Source: Burkholderia anthina
GTDB taxonomy: Bacteria > Pseudomonadota > Gammaproteobacteria > Burkholderiales > Burkholderiaceae
DNA: 64,000 nt
Assembly (NCBI RefSeq): GCF_902498995.1
Contig: NZ_CABVLY010000030.1
Location: 27,654-91,653, forward strand
Direction of reading: 5' to 3'
A program made the position numbers and the translations under genes. Positions 44,843-54,279 of this stretch are shown here, one piece after another. How positions within the stretch are numbered: position 1 is the stretch's first letter; each line of letters starts with the position of its first letter. The notes beneath the pieces were generated by a model. It searched no databases. It was not told the DNA's origin and saw only the letters and a list, made by a program, of their open reading frames with translations.

Positions 44843-46081
44843 TCAGGCCGAATGGCGCTTGCGGTAGCCGTCGAGGAAGCGCGCGATCCGGTTGATCGAA
44901 TCGGTCAGGTCGTCGAGGTTCGGCAGGAACACCACGCGGAAGTGATCCGGCGCCGCCCAGTTGAAACCCGTGCCCTGCACGAGCAGCACGCGTTCCTCGA
45001 GCAACAGGTCGAGGATGAACTGCTGGTCGTTCTGGATCGGATAGAGCTTCGGATCGAGGCGCGGAAACATGTACAGCGCGGCCTGCGGCTTCACGCAGGT
45101 CACGCCGGGAATCGACGTGAGCATGTCGTGCGCGAGTTCGCGCTGCTTGTACAGGCGCCCGCTCGGCACGATCAGCTCGTTGATGCTCTGGTAGCCGCCG
45201 AGCGCCGTCTGGATCGCGAACTGCCCCGGCACGTTCGCGCACAGCCGCATCGACGACAGGATCCCGAGCCCCTCGAGGTAGTCCTTCGCATGCCGGCGGT
45301 TGTCGCCGCCGAGGCCCGACACGGCCATCCAGCCCGCGCGATAGCCGCACGAGCGATAGCTCTTCGACAGGCTGTTGAAGGTGACCGTGATCACGTCCTC
45401 CGACAGCGAACCCAGCGCCGTGTGTTCGAGCCCGTCGTAGACGATCTTGTCGTAGACCTCGTCGGCGAACACGATCAGCCCGTGCTGGCGCGCGATCTCG
45501 AGCAGTTCGAGCAGCAATTCGTCGGAATAAAGCGCACCGGTCGGGTTGTTCGGGTTGATCACGACGATCGCCTTGGTGTTCGGCGTGATCTTGCGGCGGA
45601 TGTCGTCGGGGTCGGGCATCCACGCGTTCTGCTCGTCGCACACGTAATGCACGGGCGTGCCGCCGGACAGGCTCACGGCGGCCGTCCACAGCGGGTAGTC
45701 GGGCGCCGGCAGCAGCACTTCGTCGCCGTCGTTCAGCAGCGCCTGGGTTGCCATCACGATCAGCTCGGACGCGCCGTTGCCGATGTAGATGTCGTCCAGA
45801 CCGACGCCGACGACGCCCTTTTGCTGCGTGTAATGCATCACGGCCTTGCGGGCCGAGAACACGCCTTTCGAATCCGAATAGCCGGACGACGCCGGCAGGT
45901 TTCGGATCATGTCCTGGATGATCTCGTCCGGCGCGTCGAAACCGAACGGCGCGAGGTTGCCGATGTTCAGCTTGATGATGCGGTGGCCTTCTTCCTCGAG
46001 GCGCTTCGCGTGCTCGAGCACCGGGCCACGGATGTCGTAGCACACGTTGAGCAGCTTGTTCGACTTCTGAATCGGTTTCAC
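44843..46081 (-). CDS. AlaA/AlaC-like PLP-dependent class I aminotransferase
   Basis: 412 residues of the aspartate-aminotransferase fold I family. MKPIQKSNKLLNVCYDIRGPVLEHAKRLEEEGHRIIKLNIGN resembles E. coli AlaA (alanine-synthesising). The substrate motif is INPNNPTGALYS, the PLP lysine is in NSLSKSYRSCGYRAGWMA, and the phosphate arginine region is DHFRVVFLP. It precedes hom-thrC by 59 bp. The likely role is pyruvate-glutamate transamination to alanine. Confidence 0.9.
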   Translation of the reverse strand: MKPIQKSNKLLNVCYDIRGPVLEHAKRLEEEGHRIIKLNIGNLAPFGFDAPDEIIQDMIRNLPASSGYSDSKGVFSARKAVMHYTQQKGVVGVGLDDIYIGNGASELIVMATQALLNDGDEVLLPAPDYPLWTAAVSLSGGTPVHYVCDEQNAWMPDPDDIRRKITPNTKAIVVINPNNPTGALYSDELLLELLEIARQHGLIVFADEVYDKIVYDGLEHTALGSLSEDVITVTFNSLSKSYRSCGYRAGWMAVSGLGGDNRRHAKDYLEGLGILSSMRLCANVPGQFAIQTALGGYQSINELIVPSGRLYKQRELAHDMLTSIPGVTCVKPQAALYMFPRLDPKLYPIQNDQQFILDLLLEERVLLVQGTGFNWAAPDHFRVVFLPNLDDLTDSINRIARFLDGYRKRHSA

Positions 46082-46398
46082 GACGACACGGTTCCTGGGT
46101 TGGCCTCGCGGCCGGGGGACGGGATCAAAACTGGAGAGCGGCCGGTCTGTGCGCGCTGTCTAGACTGGGGGAAAAAGCGGGCGGTCGGACGCGGCTTGTG
46201 GCAGCGCTCGACGCAAGTGGCGCCCGGGGGCAACCAAAAAGTTATAATTTAGCGGATTTTGGCCGACTTTCGCAATGCACCATAGCCGCTCCGGGCCCGC
46301 GCCGTCAGGCGTCCCGCGCGTGCCGGCGCGCGAAACCGGCCGCCCGGGGCCGTGCGGCCCTTGCCAGACATTCCCCCTACGGAACGCGGAATACCGAT
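46082..46398. promoter_or_regulatory. Divergent control region of aminotransferase and arn-linked genes
   Basis: 317 bases with no gene supported. On the plus strand TATAAT at 46243-46248, in the AT-rich patch AAAAAGTTATAATTTAG, is a perfect -10 for the Mth938-like gene and possibly the arn genes. The -35 position is GC-rich (GCGCCC region), which may indicate activator dependence. No clear PmrA-type direct repeat was seen by eye. Confidence 0.5.
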
Positions 46399-46773
46399 TT
46401 GAAACTGCACCAGGACGCGAGCGGCGCGCTCAACACCGTCACCGGCTACGGCCCCGATTATGTCGACGTCAACCTCCAGCGCCACGAGGGCAGCGTCATC
46501 GTGCTGCCCGGCGCGCCGGTCCGGGACTGGCCCGTGTCGTCGTTCGACGCGCTCACGCCCGAGCATTTCACGATGCTGCTCGAGCCGGCGCCCGAACTCG
46601 TCGTCTTCGGCAGCGGCGCGCGGCTGCGCTTCCCGCATCCGCGCCTCGTGGCCGCGCTCACGGCCAAGCGGATCGGCGTCGAGACGATGGATTTCCAGGC
46701 CGCCTGCCGCACCTACAACATCCTGATGGCCGAAGGCCGCAAAGTCGCCGCCGCGCTCTTAATTGAACGTTAA
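46399..46773 (+). CDS. Mth938-like domain (DUF498) protein
   Basis: 124 residues of the Mth938/NDUFAF3-like fold. LKLHQDASGALNTVTGYGPDYVDVNLQRHEGSVIVLPGAPVRDWPVSSFDALT matches the family start, and the C-terminal ELVVFGSGARLRFPHPRLVAALTAKRIGVETMDFQAACRTYNILMAEGRKVAAALL is complete. I take TTG at 46399 as the start, since no ATG or GTG lies nearby in frame and the family usually starts with MKLHQ. Function is unknown; it is often found beside the arn or aminotransferase genes in Burkholderia. Confidence 0.85.
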   Translation: MKLHQDASGALNTVTGYGPDYVDVNLQRHEGSVIVLPGAPVRDWPVSSFDALTPEHFTMLLEPAPELVVFGSGARLRFPHPRLVAALTAKRIGVETMDFQAACRTYNILMAEGRKVAAALLIER

Positions 46774-46896
46774 TCCCCGATGCGGTAAAACTCGGGCCGG
46801 CGCGCCGATCGATCCCCGGATCGACACCCGGCCGGCCGCCCGCCCCCGGCGCCACGCGCCGGCGGCCCGTCACAACAACCAACAGGCTGAAAATCC

Positions 46897-48573
46897 ATGA
46901 ACGATACGCCGTCGAGGCTACCGCTCAATCGCATCACGCTCGTCCTCCTGCTCGTCGCGCTCGCGATCGTCTGGTTCGCGCCGCTCGGGCTGCGCCACCT
47001 GATCCCGAGCGACGAAGGCCGCTACGCGGAGATGGCGCGCGAGATGTTCGTCACCGGCGACTGGATCACGCCGCGCTACAACGGCTACAAGTACTTCGAG
47101 AAGCCGCCGCTGCAAACCTGGCTGAATGCGCTGACGTTCGCGTGGTTCGGCATCGGCGAATGGCAGGCGCGCCTCTACACGGGGCTCGCCAGCTTCGCCG
47201 GCGTGCTGCTGGTCGGCTTCACGGGCGCGCGCCTGTTCAACCCGCTGTCCGGCTTCCTCGCGGCCGTCGTGCTCGCGTGCTCGCCGTACTGGAACCTGAT
47301 GGGCCACTTCAACGCGCTCGACATGGGGCTCGCGTTCTGGATGACGCTGTCGCTCTGCTCGCTGCTGCTCGCGCAGCGGCCCGGCCTGCGCGCGGGCGCC
47401 GTGCGCGGCTGGATGTGGGCGTGCTGGGCCGCGATGGCGTTCGCCGTGCTGTCCAAGGGCCTCGTCGGCCTGATCCTGCCGGGCACCGTGCTGGTGCTCT
47501 ATACGCTGATCGCGCGCGACTGGGCGCTGTGGAAGCGCTTGTACCTGGTGAGCGGCCTGGTGATCTTCTTCGCGATCGTCACGCCGTGGTTCGTGCTCGT
47601 CCAGCAGCGCAACCCCGAATTCTTCAACTTCTTCTTCATCGTCCAGCAGTTCCGCCGGTATCTGACCCCGGAACAGAACCGCCCGGGCCCGTTCTACTAC
47701 TTCGTCCCGGTGCTGCTGGTCGGCTTCCTGCCGTGGCTGTCGGTCGCGTGGCAGAGCCTGCGGCATGCGCTGCGCATGCCGCGCCAGCCCAACGGCTTCG
47801 CGCCGATGCTCGTGCTGCTGATCTGGAGCGCATTCATCTTCCTGTTCTTCAGCGCGTCGCATTCGAAGCTGATCTCGTACGTGCTGCCGGTCGCGCCGGC
47901 ACTCGCGCTGATGATCGGCGCGTACCTGCCGCTGATGAGCGCCGACCGGTTCCGCCGCCACCTGCTCGGCTATCTGGTGTTCCTCGTCGTGGCGGCGTTC
48001 GGGATCATCTTCCTGGCCTACCAGGGCGACGCCCGCACGCCGAACGCGCTGTATCGCGCGTTCCAGCTGTGGCTGTACGCGGGCCTCGCGGTCGCGGCCG
48101 TCCTGACGCTGGCCGCCGCGTGGCTGAACCGCCGCACGGGCGTCGCCGCCGCGATCACCGCGTTCGGCGCCGCATGGCTCGCGTTCGGCACGATCGGCGG
48201 CACCGGCCACGACGAATTCGGCCGTTACAGTTCGGGCGCGCTGCTCGCGCCGACCGTGCGCGCGGAGCTGGCGAAACTGCCGGCCGACACCCCGTTCTAC
48301 TCGATCGACATGCTCGATCACACGTTCCCGTTCTATGTCGGCCACACCACGATCATGGTCCACCGCCAGGACGAACTCGCCTTCGGAATCTCGGTCGAGC
48401 CGAACAAATGGATCCCGACCGTCGACGAATGGATCACGCGCTGGAACCAGGAAACCCACGCGCTCGCGATCATGTCGCCCAGCGAATACGACACGCTGGT
48501 CAAGCAAGGCGTGCCGATGCGCGTGATCGCGCGCGACAACCGCCGCGTGATCGTCGAAAAACCGCAATCGTAA
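46897..48573 (+). CDS. arnT: Undecaprenyl phosphate-alpha-L-Ara4N transferase ArnT-like
   Basis: 558-residue GT-C membrane enzyme that moves 4-amino-4-deoxy-L-arabinose from undecaprenyl phosphate onto lipid A. The first periplasmic loop has the catalytic motif LIPSDEGRYAEMAREM, followed by TPRYNGYKYFEKPPLQTWLNA. About 12 hydrophobic segments and a short periplasmic C-terminal domain (FPFYVGHTTIMVHRQDELAFG) follow. It heads the L-Ara4N genes on this strand; arnE/F-like, arnB, arnC, both arnA halves and arnD come after it. Confidence 0.93.
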   Translation: MNDTPSRLPLNRITLVLLLVALAIVWFAPLGLRHLIPSDEGRYAEMAREMFVTGDWITPRYNGYKYFEKPPLQTWLNALTFAWFGIGEWQARLYTGLASFAGVLLVGFTGARLFNPLSGFLAAVVLACSPYWNLMGHFNALDMGLAFWMTLSLCSLLLAQRPGLRAGAVRGWMWACWAAMAFAVLSKGLVGLILPGTVLVLYTLIARDWALWKRLYLVSGLVIFFAIVTPWFVLVQQRNPEFFNFFFIVQQFRRYLTPEQNRPGPFYYFVPVLLVGFLPWLSVAWQSLRHALRMPRQPNGFAPMLVLLIWSAFIFLFFSASHSKLISYVLPVAPALALMIGAYLPLMSADRFRRHLLGYLVFLVVAAFGIIFLAYQGDARTPNALYRAFQLWLYAGLAVAAVLTLAAAWLNRRTGVAAAITAFGAAWLAFGTIGGTGHDEFGRYSSGALLAPTVRAELAKLPADTPFYSIDMLDHTFPFYVGHTTIMVHRQDELAFGISVEPNKWIPTVDEWITRWNQETHALAIMSPSEYDTLVKQGVPMRVIARDNRRVIVEKPQS

Positions 48574-48586
48574 GGACCCGCACCGC

Positions 48587-48958
48587 ATGAATCCCGTTTC
48601 GCTCATCTGTATCGTCACCGGCGTGATGCTCAACGCCTGTGCGCAACTTCTGCTGAAAGCCGGCGTCAACGCTGTCGGGCACTTCGAATTCACGCCGTCG
48701 AACATCGTCCCGGTCGGGCTGAAGATCGCGACCCAGCTGCCGATCATCGGCGGCCTCGGCTGCTACGTGCTGAGCGTCGTCGTCTGGATTCTCGGGCTGT
48801 CGCGGGTCGACGTGTCGATCGCGTACCCGATGCTGTCGCTCGGCTACGTGGTCAACGCGTTCGCGGCCTGGTACCTGTTCGGCGAGGTGATGTCGGTCCA
48901 GCGGCTGATCGGCATCGGCATCATCCTGATCGGCGTGGTCGTGCTCGCGCGCAGTTGA
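48587..48958 (+). CDS. SMR/EamA-type L-Ara4N flippase subunit, ArnE/ArnF-like
   Basis: 123 residues with four hydrophobic helices, starting MNPVSLICIVTGVMLNACAQLLLKAGVNAVG, with the conserved small-multidrug-resistance fold (ISIAYPMLSLGYVVNAFAAWYLFGE). In E. coli ArnE and ArnF together flip undecaprenyl-P-L-Ara4N. Here a single such gene stands between arnT and arnB, so it may act as a homodimer. It begins 13 bp after arnT. Confidence 0.87.
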   Translation: MNPVSLICIVTGVMLNACAQLLLKAGVNAVGHFEFTPSNIVPVGLKIATQLPIIGGLGCYVLSVVVWILGLSRVDVSIAYPMLSLGYVVNAFAAWYLFGEVMSVQRLIGIGIILIGVVVLARS

Positions 48959-49098
48959 GCGGCCCCGGCGGGCCCGGCGTACATTAAGCGTCCGCCTACA
49001 AAAAATCACGGTGCGAATCCGCCAACCGGTGTTTAATGCCGGTTTCGGGCCGGATCGCCCGACCCCTTTATTACACGCCATTACGAGCCAAAGCGTTC

Positions 49099-50250
49099 AT
49101 GAGCCAGACTACCGCTCCGTTTCTGCCGTTCACCCGCCCCGAGATCGATGAGGAAACCATCCAGGGCGTCGTCGACGTGCTGCGCTCGGGCTGGATCACC
49201 ACCGGCCCGCAGAGCCAGAAATTCGAAGCCGCGCTGTCCGAGTACTGCGGCGGCCGGCCGGTCCGCGCGTTCAATTCGGGCACCTGCACGCTCGAGATCG
49301 GGCTGCGCATCGCGGGCGTCGGCGCCGGCGACGAGGTGATCACGACGCCGGCATCGTGGGTCTCGACCAGCAACGTGATCCTCGAGACGGGCGCGACGCC
49401 CGTGTTCGCCGACATCGACCCGATCACGCGCAACATCGACCTCGACAAGCTCGAGCAGGCGATCACGCCGCGCACGAAGGCGATCATCCCCGTGTACCTG
49501 GCCGGCCTGCCGGTCGACATGGATCGCCTGTACGCGATCGCGCGCGCACACAACCTGCGCGTGATCGAGGACGCCGCGCAGGCGCTCGGCTCGACGTGGA
49601 ACGGCAAGCGCATCGGCGCGATCGGCGACATCGTGTCGTTCAGCTTCCATGCGAACAAGAACCTGACGACGATCGAAGGCGGCGCACTCGTGCTGAACAA
49701 CGAGGACGAGGCGACGCTCGCGCAGAAGTACCGGCTGCAGGGCATCACGCGCACCGGCTTCGACGGGATGGACTGCGACGTGCTCGGCGGCAAGTACAAC
49801 CTCACCGACGTCGCCGCGCGCGTCGGCCTCGGCCAGTTGCCGCACCTCGACCGCTTCACCGCGCAGCGCCGTGCGCTCGCGCGCGCGTATTTCGCCGCGC
49901 TCGACGGCGGCCTGGCCGTGAAGCTCGGGCTCGGCCTGCCCGTCGCCGATTTCGAGAACAGCAACTGGCACATGTTCCAGGTCACGCTGCCGCTCGACCG
50001 GCTGTCGATCTCGCGCGCCGATTTCATGGCGCAGATGAAGGAACGCGGCATCGGCACGGGCGTGCACTACCCGGCCATCCACCTGTTCACGCTGTATCGC
50101 GCCCGCGGCTTTACCGAGGGCATGTTCCCTCACGCCGAACGGTACGGCGCGTCGACCGTCACGCTGCCGCTCTTCACGCAGATGACCGAAGACGACGTGC
50201 GCCGCGTAGCCGACGCCATCAACCAGATTTGCGAACAATACGGAAAATAA
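49099..50250 (+). CDS. arnB: UDP-Ara4O aminotransferase ArnB
   Basis: 383 residues of the DegT/DnrJ/EryC1 aminotransferase family. MSQTTAPFLPFTRPEIDEETIQGVVDVLRSGWITTGP is the ArnB start. The phosphate/PLP motif region includes DAAQALGSTWNGKRIG and the PLP lysine in SFHANKNLTTIEGGALV. It forms UDP-L-Ara4N from UDP-4-ketopentose. The ATG at 49099 is preferred; a run of 21 in-frame residues upstream is not conserved. Confidence 0.94.
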   Translation: MSQTTAPFLPFTRPEIDEETIQGVVDVLRSGWITTGPQSQKFEAALSEYCGGRPVRAFNSGTCTLEIGLRIAGVGAGDEVITTPASWVSTSNVILETGATPVFADIDPITRNIDLDKLEQAITPRTKAIIPVYLAGLPVDMDRLYAIARAHNLRVIEDAAQALGSTWNGKRIGAIGDIVSFSFHANKNLTTIEGGALVLNNEDEATLAQKYRLQGITRTGFDGMDCDVLGGKYNLTDVAARVGLGQLPHLDRFTAQRRALARAYFAALDGGLAVKLGLGLPVADFENSNWHMFQVTLPLDRLSISRADFMAQMKERGIGTGVHYPAIHLFTLYRARGFTEGMFPHAERYGASTVTLPLFTQMTEDDVRRVADAINQICEQYGK

Positions 50251-50256
50251 GCGTAC

Positions 50257-51279
50257 ATGAGTCACCTTGAAGCACGCGCCGGGCATCCGGGCGCCGCGAA
50301 TCCGGAAGTTTCGATCATCATCCCCGTGTATAACGAGGAAGATGGACTGGCCGCGCTGTTCGCGCGGCTGTACCCGGCACTCGACGCACTCGGCACGTCG
50401 TACGAAGTGATCCTGATCAACGACGGCAGCCGCGACCGCTCGGCCGCCATGCTCGCCGACCAGTTCCACGTGCGCCCCGACACGACGCGCGTCGTGCTGC
50501 TCAACGGCAACTACGGCCAGCACATGGCGATCCTCGCCGGCTTCGCGCAGTCGCGCGGCGAGATCGTCATCACGCTCGACGCCGACCTGCAGAACCCGCC
50601 CGAGGAAATCGGCAAGCTGATCGCGAAGATGCGCGAGGGCTACGACTACGTCGGCTCGATCCGCAAGCAGCGCCAGGACAGCCTGTGGCGACGCAAGGCC
50701 TCGCTGGTGATGAACCGGCTGCGCGAGCGCATCACGCGGATCAAGATGACCGACCAGGGCTGCATGCTGCGTGCGTACAGCCGCCGCATCATCGACACGA
50801 TCAACGTGTGCGGCGAAGTCAACACGTTCATCCCGGCGCTCGCGTACACGTTCGCGCAGAACCCGACCGAAATCGAGGTCGCGCACGAGGAGCGTTTCGC
50901 GGGCCAGTCGAAGTATTCGCTGTACAGCCTGATCCGGCTGAACTTCGACCTCGTGACCGGTTTTTCCGTCGTGCCGCTGCAGTGGCTGTCGTTCATCGGC
51001 GTGATCCTGTCGCTCGGTTCGGCCGGGCTGTTCGTGCTGCTGCTCGTGCGCCGCTTCATCGTCGGCGCGGAAGTGCAAGGCGTGTTCACGCTGTTCGCGA
51101 TCACGTTCTTCCTGCTCGGCGTGATCGTGTTCGCGCTCGGCCTGCTCGGCGAATACGTCGGCCGCATCTACCAGCAGGTGCGCGCACGGCCGCGCTACCT
51201 GATCCAGGCGGTGCTCGAACAGCACGAAGGCGTGCCGGCGGTGCCGGTCGGCGGCTACCGCACGGGGCCGACGCAATGA
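50257..51279 (+). CDS. arnC: Undecaprenyl-phosphate 4-deoxy-4-formamido-L-arabinose transferase ArnC
   Basis: 340-residue GT2 glycosyltransferase. The N-terminal nucleotide-sugar domain is VSIIIPVYNEEDGLAALFARL with the DxD-like TLDADLQNPPEE. Two C-terminal membrane helices (about 235-255 and 270-295) anchor it. It joins formylated Ara4N to undecaprenyl phosphate. Its stop overlaps the next start as ATGA. Confidence 0.94.
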   Translation: MSHLEARAGHPGAANPEVSIIIPVYNEEDGLAALFARLYPALDALGTSYEVILINDGSRDRSAAMLADQFHVRPDTTRVVLLNGNYGQHMAILAGFAQSRGEIVITLDADLQNPPEEIGKLIAKMREGYDYVGSIRKQRQDSLWRRKASLVMNRLRERITRIKMTDQGCMLRAYSRRIIDTINVCGEVNTFIPALAYTFAQNPTEIEVAHEERFAGQSKYSLYSLIRLNFDLVTGFSVVPLQWLSFIGVILSLGSAGLFVLLLVRRFIVGAEVQGVFTLFAITFFLLGVIVFALGLLGEYVGRIYQQVRARPRYLIQAVLEQHEGVPAVPVGGYRTGPTQ

Positions 51280-52223
51280 AGCCGCGCGCCGTCGTCTTCG
51301 CGTATCACAACGTCGGTGTGCGCTGCCTGCAGGTGCTGCTTGCGCGCGGCGTCGACGTCGCGCTCGTCGTCACGCACGAGGACAACCCGAACGAGAACAT
51401 CTGGTTCGGCAGCGTCGCGTCGGTTGCCGCCGAGCACGGGATCCCGGTTCTCACGCCGGCCGACCCCGCCGATCCGGCGCTGCGCCGCGCGATATCCGAC
51501 GTGCAGCCGGACTTCATCTTCTCGTTCTACTACCGCCACATGCTGCCGGTGGACCTGCTCGCGATCGCGCCGCGCGGCGCGTACAACATGCACGGTTCGC
51601 TGCTGCCGAAATACCGGGGTCGGGTACCGACCAACTGGGCCGTGCTGAACGGCGAAACGGAAACCGGCGCGACGCTGCACGAGATGGCCGCGAAGCCGGA
51701 CGCCGGCGCGATCATCGGCCAGACCGCGGTGCCGATCCTGCCGGACGATACGGCCACGCAAGTGTTCGACAAGGTCACGGTCGCCGCCGAGCAGACGCTC
51801 TGGCGCGTGCTGCCCGCGCTGCTCGCGGGCGAGGCGCCGCATCTGCCGAACGATCTGTCGACGGGCAGCTACTACGGCGGGCGCAAGCCGGAGGACGGCC
51901 GCATCGACTGGTCGAAGCCGGCCGCGCAGGTCTACAACCTGGTGCGCGCGGTCGCGCCCCCGTATCCGGGCGCGTTTACCGACGTCGGCGGCACGCGCTT
52001 CGTCATCGCCCGCGCGCGCCTCGCGGCGCCCGGCAGCCCGGCTGCCGCGGCCGCGGCAGATTTGCCGCCCGGCCTGCACGTAAGCGATAATGCGCTATTC
52101 GGCGTCTGCGGCGACAGCCGCGCCCTATCCATTCTCGAGCTGTGGCAGCAACGCGACGGCAGCGAAACCGTCGTGACGCCCGCGGAATTCGCGCAGTTCA
52201 TTCATTCTTCCCGTCATTCATGA
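51276..52223 (+). CDS. UDP-L-Ara4N formyltransferase (ArnA N-terminal half as separate protein)
   Basis: 315 residues of the formyltransferase family. AVVFAYHNVGVRCLQVLLARGVDVALVVTHEDNPNENIWF matches the ArnA N-terminal domain, followed by the catalytic region MHGSLLPKYRGRVPTNWAVLNGETETGATLHEM and a C-terminal beta-barrel domain. In enterobacteria it is fused to the decarboxylase; here the two are separate genes joined by ATGA overlaps on both sides. Residues look intact. Confidence 0.92.
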   Translation: MKPRAVVFAYHNVGVRCLQVLLARGVDVALVVTHEDNPNENIWFGSVASVAAEHGIPVLTPADPADPALRRAISDVQPDFIFSFYYRHMLPVDLLAIAPRGAYNMHGSLLPKYRGRVPTNWAVLNGETETGATLHEMAAKPDAGAIIGQTAVPILPDDTATQVFDKVTVAAEQTLWRVLPALLAGEAPHLPNDLSTGSYYGGRKPEDGRIDWSKPAAQVYNLVRAVAPPYPGAFTDVGGTRFVIARARLAAPGSPAAAAAADLPPGLHVSDNALFGVCGDSRALSILELWQQRDGSETVVTPAEFAQFIHSSRHS

Positions 52224-53275
52224 AAGCAAAAAAAGTCCTGATCCTGGGTGTGAACGGCTTCATCGGCCATCACCTGTCGAAGCGCATTCTTGAAACCACC
52301 GATTGGGAAGTGTTCGGCATGGACATGCAGACCGACCGGCTGGGCGACCTCGTCAACCACGAGCGGATGCATTTCTTCGAAGGCGACATCACGATCAACA
52401 AGGAGTGGGTCGAGTATCACGTGAAGAAATGCGACGTGATCCTGCCGCTCGTGGCGATCGCGACGCCGGCCACCTACGTCCAGCAGCCGCTGCGCGTGTT
52501 CGAACTCGACTTCGAGGCGAACCTGCCGATCGTGCGTTCGGCCGTCAAGTACGGCAAGCACCTCGTGTTCCCGTCGACCTCCGAGGTCTACGGCATGTGC
52601 TCGGACGAGCAGTTCGACCCGGATGCATCGGCCCTCACCTACGGCCCGATCAACAAGCCGCGCTGGATCTACGCGTGCTCGAAGCAGCTGATGGACCGCG
52701 TGATCTGGGGTTACGGGATGGAAGGCCTGAATTTCACGCTGTTCCGCCCGTTCAACTGGATCGGCCCGGGCCTCGACTCGATCTACACGCCGAAGGAAGG
52801 CAGCTCGCGCGTCGTCACGCAGTTCCTCGGCCACATCGTGCGCGGCGAAAACATCAGCCTCGTCGACGGCGGCTCGCAGAAGCGCGCGTTCACCGACATC
52901 GACGACGGCATCAGCGCGCTGATGAAGATCATCGAGAACAAGGACGGCGTCGCGACGGGCAAGATCTACAACATCGGGAATCCGAAGAACAACTTCTCGG
53001 TTCGCGAGCTCGCGCACAAGATGCTCGAACTGGCCGCCGAATTCCCGGAATACGCCGACTCCGCGAAGCAGGTTCAGCTCGTCGAAACGACGTCGGGCGC
53101 CTACTACGGCAACGGCTACCAGGACGTGCAGAACCGCGTGCCGAAGATCGACAACACGATGCAGGAACTCGCGTGGGCGCCGCAGTCGACGTTCGACGAA
53201 GCACTGCGCAAGATCTTCGAAGCGTATCGTGGCCATGTCGGCGACGCGCGTGCGCTCGTCGAGCAGCAGAACTGA
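52220..53275 (+). CDS. arnA: UDP-glucuronate decarboxylase (ArnA C-terminal half as separate protein)
   Basis: 351 residues of the NAD-dependent SDR/epimerase fold. It starts KKVLILGVNGFIGHHLSKRIL (Rossmann GxxGxxG). The catalytic Ser/Tyr/Lys region is FPSTSEVYG and PRWIYACSKQLMDRVIWGYG. It oxidatively decarboxylates UDP-glucuronate to UDP-4-ketopentose. The start at 52220 overlaps the preceding stop by 4 bp. Together with the previous gene it substitutes for the fused E. coli ArnA. Confidence 0.93.
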   Translation: MKAKKVLILGVNGFIGHHLSKRILETTDWEVFGMDMQTDRLGDLVNHERMHFFEGDITINKEWVEYHVKKCDVILPLVAIATPATYVQQPLRVFELDFEANLPIVRSAVKYGKHLVFPSTSEVYGMCSDEQFDPDASALTYGPINKPRWIYACSKQLMDRVIWGYGMEGLNFTLFRPFNWIGPGLDSIYTPKEGSSRVVTQFLGHIVRGENISLVDGGSQKRAFTDIDDGISALMKIIENKDGVATGKIYNIGNPKNNFSVRELAHKMLELAAEFPEYADSAKQVQLVETTSGAYYGNGYQDVQNRVPKIDNTMQELAWAPQSTFDEALRKIFEAYRGHVGDARALVEQQN

Positions 53276-53287
53276 CGGGACGTTCGC

Positions 53288-54184
53288 TTGGCTCGTATCG
53301 TCCTCAAGATCGACGTCGACACGCTGCGCGGCACGCGCGAAGGCGTGCCGAACCTCGCGCGCATCTTCGACCGCTTCAACGCGCGCGCGACCTTCCTCTT
53401 CAGCCTCGGGCCCGATCACACGGGCTGGGCGCTGCGGCGCGTGTTCCGCCCCGGCTTTCTGAAGAAGGTGTCGCGCACGTCGGTGGTCGAGCATTACGGC
53501 GTGAAGCAGCTGATGTACGGGGTGCTGCTGCCCGGCCCCGACATCGGCCGCCGCGCGATCGCCGACATGCGCGCGATCCACGAAGCCGGCTTCGAATGCG
53601 GGATCCATACGTGGGATCACGTGTACTGGCAGGACAACGTCCGCGTGCGCGATCGCGACTGGACCGCGCGTGAAATGCAGAAGAGCCACGCGCGCTTCGC
53701 CGAAGTCTTCGGCGCGCCGCCCGTCACGCACGGCGCGGCCGGCTGGCAGATGAACGACTCGGCCTTCGAGCAGATCGACGCCTGGGGGATGCGCTACGCA
53801 TCCGACGGCCGCGGCCATTCGCCGTACCTGCCGGTGGTCGGCGGCCGCACGCTGTCGCACGTGCAGATGCCGACCACGCTGCCGACGCTCGACGAGGTGC
53901 TCGGCGTCGACGGCGTCGACACGCACAACGTCGCCGCGCACATCCTCAGGTTCACCGAAACCAATCCGCACGACCAGGTGTTCACGCTGCATGCGGAACT
54001 GGAAGGCCAGAAGCTCGCACCGGTATTCGAGCAGTTGCTCGCCGGCTGGCGCGCGCAAGGCCATACGTTTGCGACGATGGGTGACTATCACGCGACGCTG
54101 GACCGCGACTCGCTGCCATCGTACCCTGTCACGTGGGGCGAGATCCCCGGCCGCTCCGGCGAACTGATCGTCCAGCCCGACTGA
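53288..54184 (+). CDS. arnD: 4-deoxy-4-formamido-L-arabinose-phosphoundecaprenol deformylase ArnD
   Basis: 298-residue polysaccharide-deacetylase (NodB) fold. LARIVLKIDVDTLRGTREGVPNLARIFDRF contains the catalytic Asp. The His motif FECGIHTWDHVYWQD and the terminal FTLHAELEG are ArnD-like. Translation starts at TTG 53288, the only start that keeps the family N-terminus. It removes the formyl group before flipping and transfer. It is the last arn gene, 12 bp after arnA. Confidence 0.93.
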   Translation: MARIVLKIDVDTLRGTREGVPNLARIFDRFNARATFLFSLGPDHTGWALRRVFRPGFLKKVSRTSVVEHYGVKQLMYGVLLPGPDIGRRAIADMRAIHEAGFECGIHTWDHVYWQDNVRVRDRDWTAREMQKSHARFAEVFGAPPVTHGAAGWQMNDSAFEQIDAWGMRYASDGRGHSPYLPVVGGRTLSHVQMPTTLPTLDEVLGVDGVDTHNVAAHILRFTETNPHDQVFTLHAELEGQKLAPVFEQLLAGWRAQGHTFATMGDYHATLDRDSLPSYPVTWGEIPGRSGELIVQPD

Positions 54185-54279
54185 GTTCGCGCGCGAGCCG
54201 GCGCCGCCCTCCGCGCTTGCGGCGCGCTGCCGAGCCGCGCCGCCGCCGCGGCGCCTTTCCATAACAACAGGAGAAACAC

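Noticed and set aside
51276..53275. Broken arnA (frameshift) from two adjacent halves
   Set aside because: Each half has its own start, ATGA overlaps and intact active-site residues. Separate genes are the usual form in Burkholderia.
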